From Microvirga sesbaniae (GTDB taxonomy: Bacteria > Pseudomonadota > Alphaproteobacteria > Rhizobiales > Beijerinckiaceae), in the NCBI RefSeq assembly GCF_025460805.1, contig NZ_JAMXFJ010000002.1, forward strand, positions 445,490-509,489: a stretch of DNA of 64,000 bases, in the 5' to 3' direction. The position numbers and the translations under genes are program-made. The notes under the pieces are model-generated. The model made no database searches, was not told where the DNA came from, and saw nothing but the letters and a program-made list of their open reading frames with translations. Positions 39,499 through 48,215 of this stretch are shown piece by piece; position 1 is the stretch's first letter, and the number at the start of each line of letters is the position of its first letter.

Positions 39499-40561
39499 AG
39501 GTGTAGGCGTCGCGCAGGTCGAGGGTGCTTTTCTGCCCGATGTGACGGTAATTGTCGGAGAGCCATGTGCGGGCGGCCCTTCTGCCGAGGTCCTTCAGCT
39601 CCTTGAAGAAGCTCCATTGGGCGCTGAGCCGCGACGCGGCGGTGAACTCGTCGAGCTTTTCACCTCCATGGATCCGGTGCATGAAGACCCGCTTGTAGTC
39701 CTTGGTCGAAAGCTTGCCCTCGTCGATGAGCCGGGTCACGAACTCGATCGACCTGAACTGCTGCAGCAGGTTGGCATTGAAGGTGACCTCGGTCAGGCGA
39801 TTCTGGATCTCCTGCACGGTCCGCGGGGTCGAGCGGCGTTCGATCGGATTGATCTGGACCAGCAGGATGTCGTCCGACATCGTTTCGTAGAAGAGCGGAA
39901 AAAGCGCCGGATTGCCCGTATAGCCGCCATCCCAGTACGGCTCCCCGTCGATCTCGACGGCCCTGAAGATCATCGGCAGGCAGGCCGAGGCCAGCACGTG
40001 GTCGACGGTCAGTTCCGGGCCTTTGAAGATCCGGATCTTCCCGGACCAGACATTGGTTGCTGCGATGAACAGCTTCGCATCCTTGCAGGCCCTGACCCGC
40101 TCGAAATCGATCAGGCTGGTCAGGGCATCGCGCAGGGGATTGATGTCGAGGGGATTGAGATCGTAGGGGCTTGCGACCCGGGACCATGCATCGAACCAGA
40201 GATGGGAGGACTCGTTCATGCTCCAGTAGCTCAGCAGACGGTCGAACAGGGACCGCTGGAGCGGCGAGAGCACGCCGTCGAGGCTCACCCGCTTCCAGAA
40301 CGTGCGCAGTTGCTCGCGGGCGCCGTCCCGTCCACCTTCGAGCCATCCCTCGAAGAGCACGACGGCATTCATGGAGCCGGCGCTCGCCCCCGTGATCGCC
40401 TCGATGGTGAGACGCCCGTCCTCGAGAAGATAGTCGAGCACACCCCAGGTGAAGGCTCCGTGCGCGCCGCCGCCCTGGAGCGCCAGCGATATCGACTTCT
40501 CGGCATTGGGGCACTGAAGCCCCCGCACAGGGCTTTTGTGGCTTTCCGCTCGACCCGTCAT
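39497..40561 (-). CDS. Patatin-like phospholipase
   Basis: This 354-aa lipid acyl hydrolase uses a Ser-Asp dyad. The oxyanion motif GGGAHG is at 30-35, the nucleophile is Ser60 in GASAG, and the Asp is in YWDGGYTGN. The fold matches the bacterial RssA/ExoU-like patatin group. No signal peptide is evident, so a cytoplasmic or membrane-surface role is likely. It is transcribed toward the RND promoter region and away from marC. Confidence 0.9.
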   Translation of the reverse strand: MTGRAESHKSPVRGLQCPNAEKSISLALQGGGAHGAFTWGVLDYLLEDGRLTIEAITGASAGSMNAVVLFEGWLEGGRDGAREQLRTFWKRVSLDGVLSPLQRSLFDRLLSYWSMNESSHLWFDAWSRVASPYDLNPLDINPLRDALTSLIDFERVRACKDAKLFIAATNVWSGKIRIFKGPELTVDHVLASACLPMIFRAVEIDGEPYWDGGYTGNPALFPLFYETMSDDILLVQINPIERRSTPRTVQEIQNRLTEVTFNANLLQQFRSIEFVTRLIDEGKLSTKDYKRVFMHRIHGGEKLDEFTAASRLSAQWSFFKELKDLGRRAARTWLSDNYRHIGQKSTLDLRDAYT

Positions 40562-40734
40562 CGGATGCTCCTGTCGTCGACCGGGAGACTACCACGATGG
40601 GAGATCGGGAGCGCAAGTGACGGCGGTGCCCATCGCAGGACGCGGCACTCACGAGACAACGAGCGGTTCCGACGAGCTTGGCTTTGTGACCAGGGCGGGC
40701 TTTACTGATTCGACTCCATCGAGGACGCGTGCCG

Positions 40735-41352
40735 ATGAGCCAGTTCTTCACCGACCTGATCACCCTGTGGGTCGTCATCGACCCGATCGGAACCCTCCCG
40801 GTGTTTCTTGCCGTCACGGCCGGCATGAGTGCCGCGACCGCCCGGCGAACGGCTCTGCGGGCCACGGTGGCGGCCTTCTTCGTCCTCCTGTTCTTCGTGG
40901 TGGCCGGACAGGTGCTGCTTCAGGCCATGGACATCAATCTCGACGCCTTCCAGATCGCCGGCAGCATCGTTCTTTTCCTGTTTGCCCTCACGATGATTTT
41001 CGGAGAGCCGAAGGCGGAATCCGAAGAAAAAGATATCGTCACCTCGGATGTGGACCGTTCGATCTACCCGCTGGCCATCCCCTCCATCGCCGGTCCGGGC
41101 GCCATGCTGGCGGTCGTATCGCTCACGGACAACAGCAAGTTCGACCTCTCAGAACAGGCCGAGACGGTCGCCCAGATGGCCCTCGTCCTGCTCGTCACGC
41201 TGGCGCTCATGCTGATGGCGTCTCGGATCATCAAGTTCATCGGCGACGCAGGCGCCAGCGTCATCAGCCGGGTCATGGGGCTCATTCTCGCCAGCGTGGC
41301 CGTGAACGGGATCGTCCTGGGCATCAAGCAGGCGTTCAACCTTGCCCCTTAG
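40735..41352 (+). CDS. MarC/YhgN family integral membrane protein
   Basis: A 205-aa inner-membrane protein with six hydrophobic segments and the MarC signature near the N-terminus (LWVVIDPIGTLPVFLAVT). A second hallmark is IPSIAGPGAMLAV. Despite its name the family is not proven to affect multidrug resistance and its substrate is unknown. The ATG at 40735 is preferred over the GTG at 40729, since GAGGA is then properly spaced. The TAG stop is the first triplet of a family B repeat. Confidence 0.9.
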   Translation: MSQFFTDLITLWVVIDPIGTLPVFLAVTAGMSAATARRTALRATVAAFFVLLFFVVAGQVLLQAMDINLDAFQIAGSIVLFLFALTMIFGEPKAESEEKDIVTSDVDRSIYPLAIPSIAGPGAMLAVVSLTDNSKFDLSEQAETVAQMALVLLVTLALMLMASRIIKFIGDAGASVISRVMGLILASVAVNGIVLGIKQAFNLAP

Positions 41353-41408
41353 AGCATCGGATGGATCCCAAACGTGCAAGTCCACTTTTGGGTCCGATGC
41401 TTTAGAGC
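41350..41408. repeat. Family B palindrome after marC
   Basis: TAGAGCATCGGATGGATCCC ... CACTTTTGGGTCCGATGCTT plus TAGAGC. The outer dyad is GCATCGGA/TCCGATGC. The first TAG ends marC. Confidence 0.85.
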
Positions 41409-41501
41409 TGCTTCCACTCACGTGGAATCATCTCTCTTCTTGGCCTCGCCGCATCGTCTGACGGTGAACCGGATCCACTTCACCGGAAAATGCTCCAGGG
41501 C
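41404..41501. repeat. Family C repeat, copy 2
   Basis: TAGAGCTGCTTCCACTCACG ... ATCTCTCTTCTT ... GACGGTGAACCGGATCCACT. It is fused directly to the preceding family B copy. Confidence 0.8.
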
Positions 41502-41551
41502 ATGGACCGCGGGCTGATACCCGTTGAAAAAGCGGAGCCTTGGCGAGGAGA

Positions 41552-41627
41552 TGGTGGGCCCGGCAGGACTCGAACCTGCAACCAGACCGTTATGAGCGGC
41601 CGGCTCTAACCATTGAGCTACAGGCCC
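41552..41627 (-). tRNA. tRNA-Ile2 (anticodon CAU, lysidine type)
   Basis: A complete 76-nt cloverleaf with encoded CCA. The acceptor stem is GGGCCTG/CGGGCCC, the D-arm GCTC/GAGC, the anticodon arm GGCCG-CTCATAA-CGGTC and the T-arm GCAGG/CCTGC. The anticodon CAU could mean Met or Ile2. The CTCATAA loop, the 5-nt variable loop and overall likeness to E. coli tRNA-Ile2 favour the isoleucine tRNA that TilS modifies to read AUA. Confidence 0.9.
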
Positions 41628-41941
41628 TTCCGAGGAAGGCAAGGGAACCTCTAAGGGAAGGAAAGCCGTCCGTCACCCCTTGCATGGCGGAAGGCGTGGC
41701 TCTCGTCCGGGCCCGAAGTCCCGACGGGAGGAGCGGTCCCGGATCGGGACCGATCATGTTCCTGTAATACATCTCAAAAGCCGTCAAGCCGGTTTCGCGC
41801 GGGCCTGACCGGGCCGGCTGTCGCATGACCCCTCGACGGCTCTGAAACCGGGAGCCCTCTTGACCCCTGCCGGGTTCGGCCATCTGTCTGCTTTCATGGC
41901 CGAATCGGATCGCCCGGGCCGGACAGGACAGGGAGGACAGG
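41628..41941. other. Intergenic region between tRNA-Ile2 and the glutathione transferase gene
   Basis: About 314 bp with no supported gene. It contains a dyad at 41734-41752 (CGGTCCCG, GAT, CGGGACCG) of unknown role. It should hold the tRNA promoter on the minus strand and the yqjG promoter on the plus strand. Confidence 0.5.
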
Positions 41942-42928
41942 ATGGGGCTGCTGATCGACGGCGTCTGGCAGGACCAGTGGTACGACACCAAGAGCACCGG
42001 CGGACGCTTCGTGCGCAAGGCATCGGCCTTCCGCAACTGGGTCACCGCCGACGGCTCGCCGGGTCCGACCGGAGACGGCGGCTTCAAGGCGGAGGCAGGA
42101 CGCTATCATCTGTACGTGTCGCTCGCCTGCCCCTGGGCCCATCGCACCCTGATCATGCGCAGGCTCAAGGGCCTGGAGGGGATGATCGGCCTTTCCGTCG
42201 TGCACTGGCGCATGCTCGAGCATGGCTGGACCTTCGAGGAAGGTCCCGGCGTCATCCCGGACCCGATCCGTCAGGCGCGCTATCTCCATCAGGTCTACAC
42301 GGCCGCGCAGCCCGACTACACCGGCCGCGTCACGGTGCCGGTGCTCTGGGACAAGGCGACCGGGACGATCGTGAACAACGAATCCGCCGAGATCATCCGC
42401 ATGATGAACGCGGCCTTCGACGGGATCGGCGCCACGCCGGGAGACTACTGTCCGCTGGACCGGAAGGAGGAGATCGACAGCCTGAACGCCCGCGTCTACG
42501 ACAATGTCAACAACGGCGTCTACAAGGCGGGCTTCGCGACCACGCAGCAGGCCTACGAGGAGGCCGTGCGCCCGCTCTTCGAAACCCTCGACTGGCTCGA
42601 CGAGCGCCTCTCCTCCCGCCGCTATCTCTGCGGCGACCGGCTGACCGAGGCCGACATCAGGCTGTTCACGACCCTGGTGCGCTTCGACCCGGTCTATGTC
42701 GGGCACTTCAAATGCAACCTGCGCCGAATCGCCGACTACCCGAACCTCTCGGGCTATCTGCGCGACATCTACCAGACGGACGGCATCGCCGGGACGGTGA
42801 ACATGGCGCACATCAAGGGGCATTACTACGAGAGCCACAGGACCATCAATCCCGCAGGGATCGTGCCGGCCGGACCGATTCTCGACCTCGACGCGCCGCA
42901 CGGTCGCGAGAAGTCTCAAGGCTTGTAG
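41942..42928 (+). CDS. yqjG: Glutathionyl-hydroquinone reductase (YqjG/ECM4 type)
   Basis: This 328-aa omega/xi-class glutathione transferase reduces glutathionyl-hydroquinones. The catalytic Cys63 is in LACPWAHRTL, the GSH-site segments VPVLWD and NNESAEIIRMM are present, and the helical domain carries RYLCGDRLTEADIRLF. A GGACAGGAT segment precedes the ATG. The last 13 nt overlap the end of the convergent cyclase gene. Confidence 0.92.
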   Translation: MGLLIDGVWQDQWYDTKSTGGRFVRKASAFRNWVTADGSPGPTGDGGFKAEAGRYHLYVSLACPWAHRTLIMRRLKGLEGMIGLSVVHWRMLEHGWTFEEGPGVIPDPIRQARYLHQVYTAAQPDYTGRVTVPVLWDKATGTIVNNESAEIIRMMNAAFDGIGATPGDYCPLDRKEEIDSLNARVYDNVNNGVYKAGFATTQQAYEEAVRPLFETLDWLDERLSSRRYLCGDRLTEADIRLFTTLVRFDPVYVGHFKCNLRRIADYPNLSGYLRDIYQTDGIAGTVNMAHIKGHYYESHRTINPAGIVPAGPILDLDAPHGREKSQGL

Positions 42929-44139
42929 ATCTCGACCGCTTCGGCGAATCCTTCGACCTCGTGGGCTCCGAGGGGCGAAGGATTGCCCCAGAGATGCTCG
43001 ACGAAGGGCTTCGACATGAGCAGCGGCTCGCCGAGGCTCTTGTTCAGCTCGGCGATGCGGCTGGCGAGGTTCACGTCGCGGCCGATCACCGTGAAATCCA
43101 GGCGCTGGCCCGATCCGACATTGCCGTAGGCGGCGTCGCCGTGGTGGAGCGCGAAGCCCACGTTGATCGGCACCGGGAAGCGGCCCTCGTTGTTGGCCGC
43201 CTCGATGCGTCGCAGCGCCTTCGTGGCCGCGGTGAGCGCCGATTGCGCGGCCCCGCCCGTATCGTCGCCCTTGTCCCGCACGATGGCGAGAAGCCCGTCG
43301 CCCAGATATTTCAGCACCTCGCCACCCTCGTCCTCGATGGGCGGCACGAGGCAGTCGAAATAGTTGTTCAGGAGATCGACCGCGCTCTCGGGGCTCAGGG
43401 TCGAGGAGATATGCGTGTAGTCGCGCATGTCGGCGAACAGGATGGCCGAGCGGATGCGCGTCACCTGCCCGCGCTGGATGGCGCCCGACAGGATCGCCTT
43501 GTGAGGATCGTCGCCCACATAGATGCGCAGCACCTCGTCGAGCCGGTTGCTCGTCGCGCGAAGTTCGGTCACGAGGGCAAAGGACGGGATGACCATGCGC
43601 AGGATCGTCAGCTCCCGTGTGCCGAATCCCTGCGCCGACCGGGTCGCGAACGAGATCGCGTTCTCGGCCCCGTTGGTGAAGCGGATCGGGATGGTCACGT
43701 AGTGGCGGTAGCCCGCCTCCTTCAGCTCCGGGATGATCGGGAACAGGTCGTCCGGGGTGTTCGCGAGATCCAGGACGAGCCACTGGCCCGTCCGGTTCAC
43801 GTGGGCGAAGGGGCTCGTCTGGTAGACGGTCTCGCGGCGGTCGCCATGGGGCAGGTAGCGGACCACAGTCCCCTCCTCCCGGGTCCAGAAGCGCCCGATG
43901 CCGGCATATTCCGAATGCAGGGTCTCGATGGCCGAGACCGCCCGGTCGATCGGCAGGCCGAGCTCGATCAGCCGGTCGAGGAAGCCCGACAGCACCTCGT
44001 TGGGATCCTCCATCTGGCCGGCGACCGTGATCAGCCAGTCCCGTAATGCGATGACGCGCGCGAGGCTTTCGGCGTCGAGGCTTCGCGCCATCGTCAGCAG
44101 GTCGTCCGAGGAGATCGAAGGGAGCGAGGGTGACATCAT
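42916..44139 (-). CDS. Class III adenylate/guanylate cyclase, paralogue 2
   Basis: This 407-aa soluble cyclase has an N-terminal region of about 220 aa and a catalytic domain with metal ligands Asp237 (LFADMRDYTH) and Asp281 (YLGDGLLAIV). Its layout and N-terminal sequence parallel the cyclase at 33505, so the two are paralogues that may answer different signals. Transcribed from the minus strand, it overlaps the 3' end of yqjG by 13 nt. Confidence 0.88.
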   Translation of the reverse strand: MMSPSLPSISSDDLLTMARSLDAESLARVIALRDWLITVAGQMEDPNEVLSGFLDRLIELGLPIDRAVSAIETLHSEYAGIGRFWTREEGTVVRYLPHGDRRETVYQTSPFAHVNRTGQWLVLDLANTPDDLFPIIPELKEAGYRHYVTIPIRFTNGAENAISFATRSAQGFGTRELTILRMVIPSFALVTELRATSNRLDEVLRIYVGDDPHKAILSGAIQRGQVTRIRSAILFADMRDYTHISSTLSPESAVDLLNNYFDCLVPPIEDEGGEVLKYLGDGLLAIVRDKGDDTGGAAQSALTAATKALRRIEAANNEGRFPVPINVGFALHHGDAAYGNVGSGQRLDFTVIGRDVNLASRIAELNKSLGEPLLMSKPFVEHLWGNPSPLGAHEVEGFAEAVEIYKP

Positions 44140-44268
44140 ATGGCCAAGGTGTGTTGCCCCCGCGGATCCTTCAAGCCGCGGGAAAACTTTCCATCATCAA
44201 AGCTGGGATCCCCGGCACCAAAGGGCAATGGCTTTGACAGAAGCCGGCCGCCGGAATAGAGCCAAGCC

Positions 44269-44889
44269 ATGGCAAGCATCGAACCGCTTTTCGTCACCAA
44301 AGTCTACCGCGCCGAGATGACGGGCGCCAAGTCCGAGCGTCGCAACGCGGAGCTGGAGGCGGCCTGCCTGTCCATCGCCGAGGACGACGAGGCCGGCCAG
44401 CGCTGGTGCGACAAGCACGGCTATCCGGGCTATACGTCCTACGCGTCCCTGAATGACCTGCCCTGGCGGGTGCCTGTCTTCGGCGAGCTCCTGAAGGACC
44501 TCGACAAGCACGTGGCGGCCTTCGCCAAGGAGCTCGAATTCGATCTCCAGGGCCGCAAGCTCGTGCTCGACAGCCTGTGGATCAACATCCTCCCGCCCGG
44601 CGGCATCCACACCTCGCACATCCACCCGCATTCCGTGATCAGCGGCACCTACTACGTGACGATCCCGGAAGGCGCGAGCGCGCTCAAGCTCGAGGATCCG
44701 CGCCTCGGATTCATGATGGCCGCCCCGCCGCGCAAGGCCAAGGCGCGTCCGGAGAACCGGCAGTTCGCCTATATGAAGCCGGTCCCCGGGACGGTCCTGC
44801 TCTGGGAAAGCTGGCTGCGCCACGAGGTGCCCTTGAACGAGGCCGAAAGCGAGCGCATCAGCGTAAGCTTCAATTATTCCTGGCAGTAG
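44269..44889 (+). CDS. Putative 2OG-Fe(II) oxygenase (TIGR02466-like)
   Basis: The 206-aa double-stranded beta-helix protein resembles the TIGR02466 family of putative Fe/2-oxoglutarate oxygenases. Candidate metal ligands are the His residues of HTSHIHPHS and the His of WLRHEVPL, with the SVSFN strand at the end. The substrate is unknown. It stands alone, 129 bp from the divergent cyclase, and a family B repeat follows its stop. Confidence 0.8.
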   Translation: MASIEPLFVTKVYRAEMTGAKSERRNAELEAACLSIAEDDEAGQRWCDKHGYPGYTSYASLNDLPWRVPVFGELLKDLDKHVAAFAKELEFDLQGRKLVLDSLWINILPPGGIHTSHIHPHSVISGTYYVTIPEGASALKLEDPRLGFMMAAPPRKAKARPENRQFAYMKPVPGTVLLWESWLRHEVPLNEAESERISVSFNYSWQ

Positions 44890-44899
44890 GGGCTGTCAG

Positions 44900-45017
44900 C
44901 GCATCGTGCGGACCCAGAGGGCCGCGTCAGCGACCCGAAGGGCCGAACGATGCGCCGCTTCAGGAATTGAGCATCGGATCGATCCCAAAAGCGGGTCCAC
45001 TTTTCACGTCCGATGCT
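44900..45017. repeat. Family B repeat (long form)
   Basis: Contains GCATCGTGCGGACCCAGAGG ... CGAACGATGC, then GAGCATCGGATCGATCCCAA ... CACTTTTCACGTCCGATGC. Two linked palindromic units, in the same order as the degraded copy at 13221. Confidence 0.8.
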
Positions 45018-45171
45018 TTCGTCCGCGGGACTTGGTCGGTCGGGTGGCCTCCGTCGACAGGCGCACTGACCGTCCATAAGCGCTCTGACCCTCATGGCCG
45101 GTGATGACGACGGTGGGGACCTTCCGGTCGAGCGCCGGGTCAGGGTTCGGACATCCCCGTCGGGCCGCCCC

Positions 45172-45831
45172 TCAGACCTCCGCCCACATCCGGAACAGAT
45201 TGGCGCTGCTCTTCGCCAGGAGGTCGAATTCCGGCGTCTTGCCGGACTGGGCGAAGAGGCTGCGCTTGGCCGTCTCCAGATCGAACAGAAGCTCGCGCCG
45301 GGCGCTGTCGCGCACATAGCTCTGGGCCCAGCCCACGGCCACGACCCGCTCGCCGCGGGTGACGGGCGCAACCCGGTGCAGGCTCGTCGAATCATAGGCG
45401 ACGAGGTGACCGGCCGGCAGCTTCACCTCCTCCTCGCCGGAGACCGATTCGATCACGAGTTCTCCGCCATCATAGGATTCCGGATCGGCCAGGAAGAGCG
45501 TGAAGGACACATCGGTGCGAAGACCGTTCATCAGCGGATTGTCCACATGCGACCCGTAGGCCTTGCCCTCGCCGTATCGAGCGAAGGTCAGCGGCGTCAG
45601 CACTTTCGGGCGCACGGCGAGGCTGAAGACCTCGTTGCCGAGGATTGCCGTCGAGACCTTGTCCCGGAGCAGCGTGAGCGCGGCGCCTTCACGGGCCTGC
45701 TCGTTGTCCTTGACGAGCCTCGCGCTCCACCCGGCCGTGGCGCGGCCGTCCTCGAAACGCATGGCGCCCAAAGTGGCCCGAACCTCCTCGAGGTCGGCCG
45801 GAGGGAGGATGTCCGCGATCGTGATGAGCAT
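45172..45831 (-). CDS. piuC: Fe2+-dependent dioxygenase, PKHD-type hydroxylase (PiuC/YbiX)
   Basis: This 219-aa Fe(II)/2-oxoglutarate hydroxylase has metal ligands His95, Asp97 (YGSHVDNP) and His152 (TSLHRVAPV), and Arg162 for 2-oxoglutarate. In other bacteria piuC sits with iron-uptake genes and is iron-regulated. The ATG at 45831 is chosen because it gives the family N-terminus (MLITIADILPP) with GAAGGTG upstream. Across a short divergent region lies an ICE-like dyad and then a possible iron/redox gene pair. Confidence 0.92.
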   Translation of the reverse strand: MLITIADILPPADLEEVRATLGAMRFEDGRATAGWSARLVKDNEQAREGAALTLLRDKVSTAILGNEVFSLAVRPKVLTPLTFARYGEGKAYGSHVDNPLMNGLRTDVSFTLFLADPESYDGGELVIESVSGEEEVKLPAGHLVAYDSTSLHRVAPVTRGERVVAVGWAQSYVRDSARRELLFDLETAKRSLFAQSGKTPEFDLLAKSSANLFRMWAEV

Positions 45832-45898
45832 GATGGGCACCTTCGGGCTTGCCAGGAATCCCCATATTCGGTAGCTAAGCCCTTGTAAAGACACGCAG

Positions 45899-45917
45899 TT
45901 TTTAGTCGTTCTAAACT
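45899..45917. promoter_or_regulatory. ICE-like inverted repeat in divergent promoter region
   Basis: TTTAG-TCGTT-CTAAA at 45901-45915, within TTTTTAGTCGTTCTAAACT. It resembles the iron control element bound by Irr (TTTAGAA...TTCTAAA) but is imperfect in the left half. It lies about 70 bp upstream of piuC and 35 bp upstream of the plus-strand gene. Confidence 0.4.
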
Positions 45918-45950
45918 AGCCGGCAGTCGCTGCCGCGCCGAGGGGAAACC

Positions 45951-46805
45951 ATGAAGAAACGGAAGATCTGGGCGGGCCTGAGCTCCGCCGTCCTGGCTGC
46001 TGCGCCGGCCGCCGCGCAGGCGACGGCCCTGCACGTCCAGCCCCAGGCCGGGATCGAGGCCAAGGCCGACCAGACCCTGCTCCAGCTTGCTCAGCATCAA
46101 GGCCACGCGGCACCGGCCGCGACGGCGGGCGGCGATGGAGAGGGCGAAGGCGGCGGTGCCGCCCAGCTGCCGGCGCCCATCCACGTCTATCGCGGCATCG
46201 AGATGATCCGGGGCCATCTCCTGGTCGGCGCGGAGCTGATCGAGGCGGGCCGCTGGGCCGACGCCCTGCCCCACTTCCTGCATCCGGAGGAAGAGATCTA
46301 CGGCAGCATCCGCGATCAGCTGAAGACCTTCAACATCGCCCCCTTCCAGGCGGCCCTGAAATCCCTGTCCCAGACCGTGAAGGCGAAGAACAAGGACGCC
46401 TACGCCCGCGCCCGCGCGGCCATCGACGAGCGTCTGGCCGCCGCCGAGACGGCCGTGAAGGCGAAGCAGGAGAACGGCACCTATTTCGTGCTCGAAACGG
46501 CTCTCGAGGTTCTGCAGCAGGCCGCCGACGAGTACGAGGAGGCGGTCGAGAAGGGCCGCATCGCCAACGTGGTCGAGTACCAGGATGCGCGGGGCTTCGT
46601 GCTGGAGGTGGATCGCCTCGTGGGGACGGTCATGCCCGCCGCCTCGGCCAAGAGCGCCGACGCCGCCAAGGCCCTGCAGGCGAGCCTCGACGACCTGAAG
46701 GCCACCTTCCCGGCCGTGACGCCGCCCAAGCAGGCCGTCAAGGATATCAGCCAGTTCCTGAGCGACGTCTCGAAGTTCGAGCTGCAGCTCGGAAACTTCC
46801 ACTAA
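45951..46805 (+). CDS. Secreted helical protein with HxxE motif, function unknown
   Basis: This 284-aa protein has a signal peptide (about residues 1-25) and a Gly/Glu-rich linker (52-72). A predicted all-alpha domain (about 78-284) follows, with clustered His89, His108 and His111. HPEE at 111-114 fits the HxxE pattern seen in imelysin/EfeO-type M75 domains, although overall similarity to them is not demonstrated. The gene overlaps no neighbour but lies only 5 bp before the peroxidase-cupredoxin gene, so the two are surely co-transcribed. GAGGGGAAACC precedes the ATG. Confidence 0.75.
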   Translation: MKKRKIWAGLSSAVLAAAPAAAQATALHVQPQAGIEAKADQTLLQLAQHQGHAAPAATAGGDGEGEGGGAAQLPAPIHVYRGIEMIRGHLLVGAELIEAGRWADALPHFLHPEEEIYGSIRDQLKTFNIAPFQAALKSLSQTVKAKNKDAYARARAAIDERLAAAETAVKAKQENGTYFVLETALEVLQQAADEYEEAVEKGRIANVVEYQDARGFVLEVDRLVGTVMPAASAKSADAAKALQASLDDLKATFPAVTPPKQAVKDISQFLSDVSKFELQLGNFH

Positions 46806-46810
46806 CCTTC

Positions 46811-48139
46811 ATGCTGCGCAAAGGCTTCGCCAGGACCGGCCGAGGATTCGCAGGCCTTGCGCTCGCGGTCCTCGTCGGCGGAGCGGCCGACACATCCGCT
46901 CCGCTCGACATCGCCCATTGGCGGCAGGCCTTTGCGCGTCCGGACCACGCGCCGAACCCGGCCGGCAATCCGGCCACCCCGGAGAAGGTGGCGCTCGGCG
47001 CGAAGCTGTTCGAGGATGCCCGCCTGTCGGGCGCCGGCGACGTGGCCTGCGCGAGCTGCCACCAGGCCGAGCTGTCCTTCTCCGACGGCGTCGACCGCCA
47101 TGTCGGTCATGACGGGCAGCCCCTCGACCGGCGGACGCCCCCTCTCTGGAACTTGGCCTGGGGCCTGTCCTTGTTCTGGGACGGCCGGGCTCCGAGCCTG
47201 GAGGCGCAGGCCATGGTGCCCATCGAGAACGAGCGCGAGATGGCCGGCAACCTGCAGACCGCCCTGCGCACGCTGTCCGCCGATCCGCAGATCCGTCAGG
47301 GATTCGCGCAGGCTTTCCCGGATGATCCGGCGGTCACGCAGGCCAATCTGGCCAAGGCCTTGGCGGCTTTCCAGCGCACGCTCGTCTCGCCGGAAACCCG
47401 GTTCGACCGCTGGGTCAAGGGTGACGATGCGGCGCTGGAGCCCGACGAGCTCGCGGGCTTCTCCCTGTTCGTCGGAAAAGCCGGCTGCGTGGCCTGCCAC
47501 CACGGCTGGCGCTTCACCGATGAAGCCTTCCACGACATCGGCCTGGCGAGCGAGGACAAGGGCCGCGGACCCGTTCTCCGCGTCGGCGCGGCGGATCATG
47601 CCTTCAAGACGCCGAGCCTGCGCGAGCGGGTCTGGTCGGCCCCCTACATGCACGACGGCTCGCTGGCGACCTTCGAGGATGTGATCGATCATTATGCCGG
47701 GCACGTGGTGCAGCGCCCCACCCTCTCGGCCGACATTCCACGGCGGATCGCGCTCAGCGAGGGCGAACGCGCGCAGCTCGTCGCGTTCCTCAACACCCTG
47801 TCCAGCGACGACCCTCCCCGCCCGGCGAGCCTGCCGGCGCGGACGATGACCCTGGGTGATGTTGCCGATGCGGTCCCGGCCTCCACGGTCAGCCAGAAGG
47901 ACCGGCGCTTCACGCCGGGCGCCATCCTCCTGAAGCTGGGCGAGGCCCTGCGCATTCTCAACGACGACACCCGCGTCCACAACGTGCGCCTCGACGGGCC
48001 GGGAAAGAGCTTCAGCTCCGACGCCCAGAACCCGGGCGATACGGTCACGATCGGGTTCGATCAGCCCGGCCATTACGACGTGATCTGCGGCATCCACCCG
48101 GAAATGCGCCTGAGCGTGGACGTGGCCCAGTCCCGCTGA
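46811..48139 (+). CDS. Diheme cytochrome c peroxidase fused to a C-terminal cupredoxin
   Basis: This 442-aa periplasmic protein has an N-terminal hydrophobic signal, then a MauG/CcpA-type diheme domain (about 50-335). Heme motifs are CASCH at 80-84 and CVACH at 226-230, and APYMHDGSL around Met280 is a conserved family segment. A cupredoxin-like domain (about 345-440) ends the protein. It has the type 1 copper ligands His390 (RVHNV), Cys426, His429 and Met432 (CGIHPEM). Ordinary cytochrome c peroxidases stop before this domain. It is co-transcribed with the upstream helical protein. Confidence 0.88.
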   Translation: MLRKGFARTGRGFAGLALAVLVGGAADTSAPLDIAHWRQAFARPDHAPNPAGNPATPEKVALGAKLFEDARLSGAGDVACASCHQAELSFSDGVDRHVGHDGQPLDRRTPPLWNLAWGLSLFWDGRAPSLEAQAMVPIENEREMAGNLQTALRTLSADPQIRQGFAQAFPDDPAVTQANLAKALAAFQRTLVSPETRFDRWVKGDDAALEPDELAGFSLFVGKAGCVACHHGWRFTDEAFHDIGLASEDKGRGPVLRVGAADHAFKTPSLRERVWSAPYMHDGSLATFEDVIDHYAGHVVQRPTLSADIPRRIALSEGERAQLVAFLNTLSSDDPPRPASLPARTMTLGDVADAVPASTVSQKDRRFTPGAILLKLGEALRILNDDTRVHNVRLDGPGKSFSSDAQNPGDTVTIGFDQPGHYDVICGIHPEMRLSVDVAQSR

Positions 48140-48215
48140 GGACGCGCCGACGGAATGAGAAATACACGCCTCGTTTCCGGCGACACGGCCCCGAAGGCTG
48201 CGCTAGAACAGGGTC

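Noticed and set aside
41552-41627. Elongator tRNA-Met reading of the CAU tRNA
   Set aside because: The CTCATAA loop and arms resemble tRNA-Ile2 more than the usual alphaproteobacterial elongator tRNA-Met. An identity-element check would settle it.
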